Notes under the pieces: model-generated
Databases searched by the model: none
Told to the model about the DNA's origin: nothing
The model's input: only the letters and a program-made list of their open reading frames with translations
Program-made: the position numbers and the translations under genes
Part shown: positions 63,995 through 64,000 of the stretch, one piece after another
Numbering within the stretch: position 1 is the stretch's first letter
Layout: the number at the start of each line of letters is the position of its first letter
Origin: Nitzschia sp. DOCU1
Taxonomy: Eukaryota > Bacillariophyta > Bacillariophyceae > Bacillariales > Bacillariaceae
NCBI GenBank assembly: GCA_951394045.1
Contig: OX595990.1
Location: 2,658,549-2,722,548 of the forward strand
Direction of reading: 5' to 3'
Length of the DNA: 64,000 bases

Positions 63995-64000
63995 TTACGC

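Overview
The window reads as nuclear DNA of a diatom, most likely a raphid pennate close to Phaeodactylum; I could not run a search to fix the species. Three things point this way. Genes are compact and carry few, short GT-AG introns. Many proteins start with a signal peptide followed by an ASAF-like motif (SAFIAP, SAFVP, DAFRP, EAFAP, TAFISP, SGFHS), the entry signal for complex red-lineage plastids. Several products belong to diatom-typical families, such as a DUF6824 fusion, a TAZ zinc-finger protein and a Cys-rich alkaline phosphatase. No prokaryotic operon, CRISPR array or rRNA is present.

Layout. 0.25-3.76 kb: a DDE transposon with matching terminal inverted repeats and one long intact ORF. 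3.4-4.2 kb: three separate tandem duplications between the transposase end and a secreted alkaline phosphatase (4.1-6.7 kb, five exons). 6.8-9.0 kb: small minus-strand genes, including a two-exon hydrophobic membrane protein. 10.3 kb: a PH-like protein. 13.25 kb: plastid ribosome hibernation factor. 15.0 kb: tRNA-Leu(CAA). 15.8 kb: a coiled-coil protein. 17.0-18.6 kb: a plastid rubredoxin membrane protein, divergent from a methyltransferase (19.0 kb). 19.8-21.2 kb: CIAO1. 21.9-24.9 kb: BRE1-type E3 ligase with an in-frame intron. 25.2-26.4 kb: plastid-targeted VTT/DedA protein. 26.9-29.9 kb: a Cas1p-type O-acetyltransferase in reversed domain order. 30.0 kb: a bacterial-like DUF4269 gene. 31.5 kb: LRR protein. 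33.7 kb: NPF-bearing four-TM protein. 35.9-37.5 kb: acetylornithine aminotransferase. 38.2-39.25 kb: frameshifted alpha/beta hydrolase. 41.1-43.1 kb: plastid sigma-70 factor. 44.2 kb: AT-hook-like basic protein. 46.1-48.7 kb: PPR protein. 49.2 kb: plastid GNAT. 50.5-52.1 kb: DUF4336 protein with a likely thylakoid Tat signal. 52.7 kb: small basic protein. 53.5-57.5 kb: TAZ zinc-finger protein. 58.4-61.7 kb: VPS54. 62.6-64.0 kb: CRAL-TRIO/DUF6824 protein.

Functional themes. About nine genes serve the plastid: transcription (sigma factor), translation (hibernation factor), probable organelle RNA processing (PPR), redox and membrane biogenesis (rubredoxin, VTT), arginine synthesis, a GNAT, a hydrolase and a possible lumenal DUF4336 protein. 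A second group serves the secretory system: VPS54, the NPF four-TM protein, the Cas1p-like enzyme and the alkaline phosphatase. Genes are mostly divergent or convergent with short spacers. CRE-like TGACGTCA sites, known in diatoms as CO2/light-responsive elements, lie in several promoters. Exon joins were read by eye from splice consensus and reading-frame continuity and have no transcript support.
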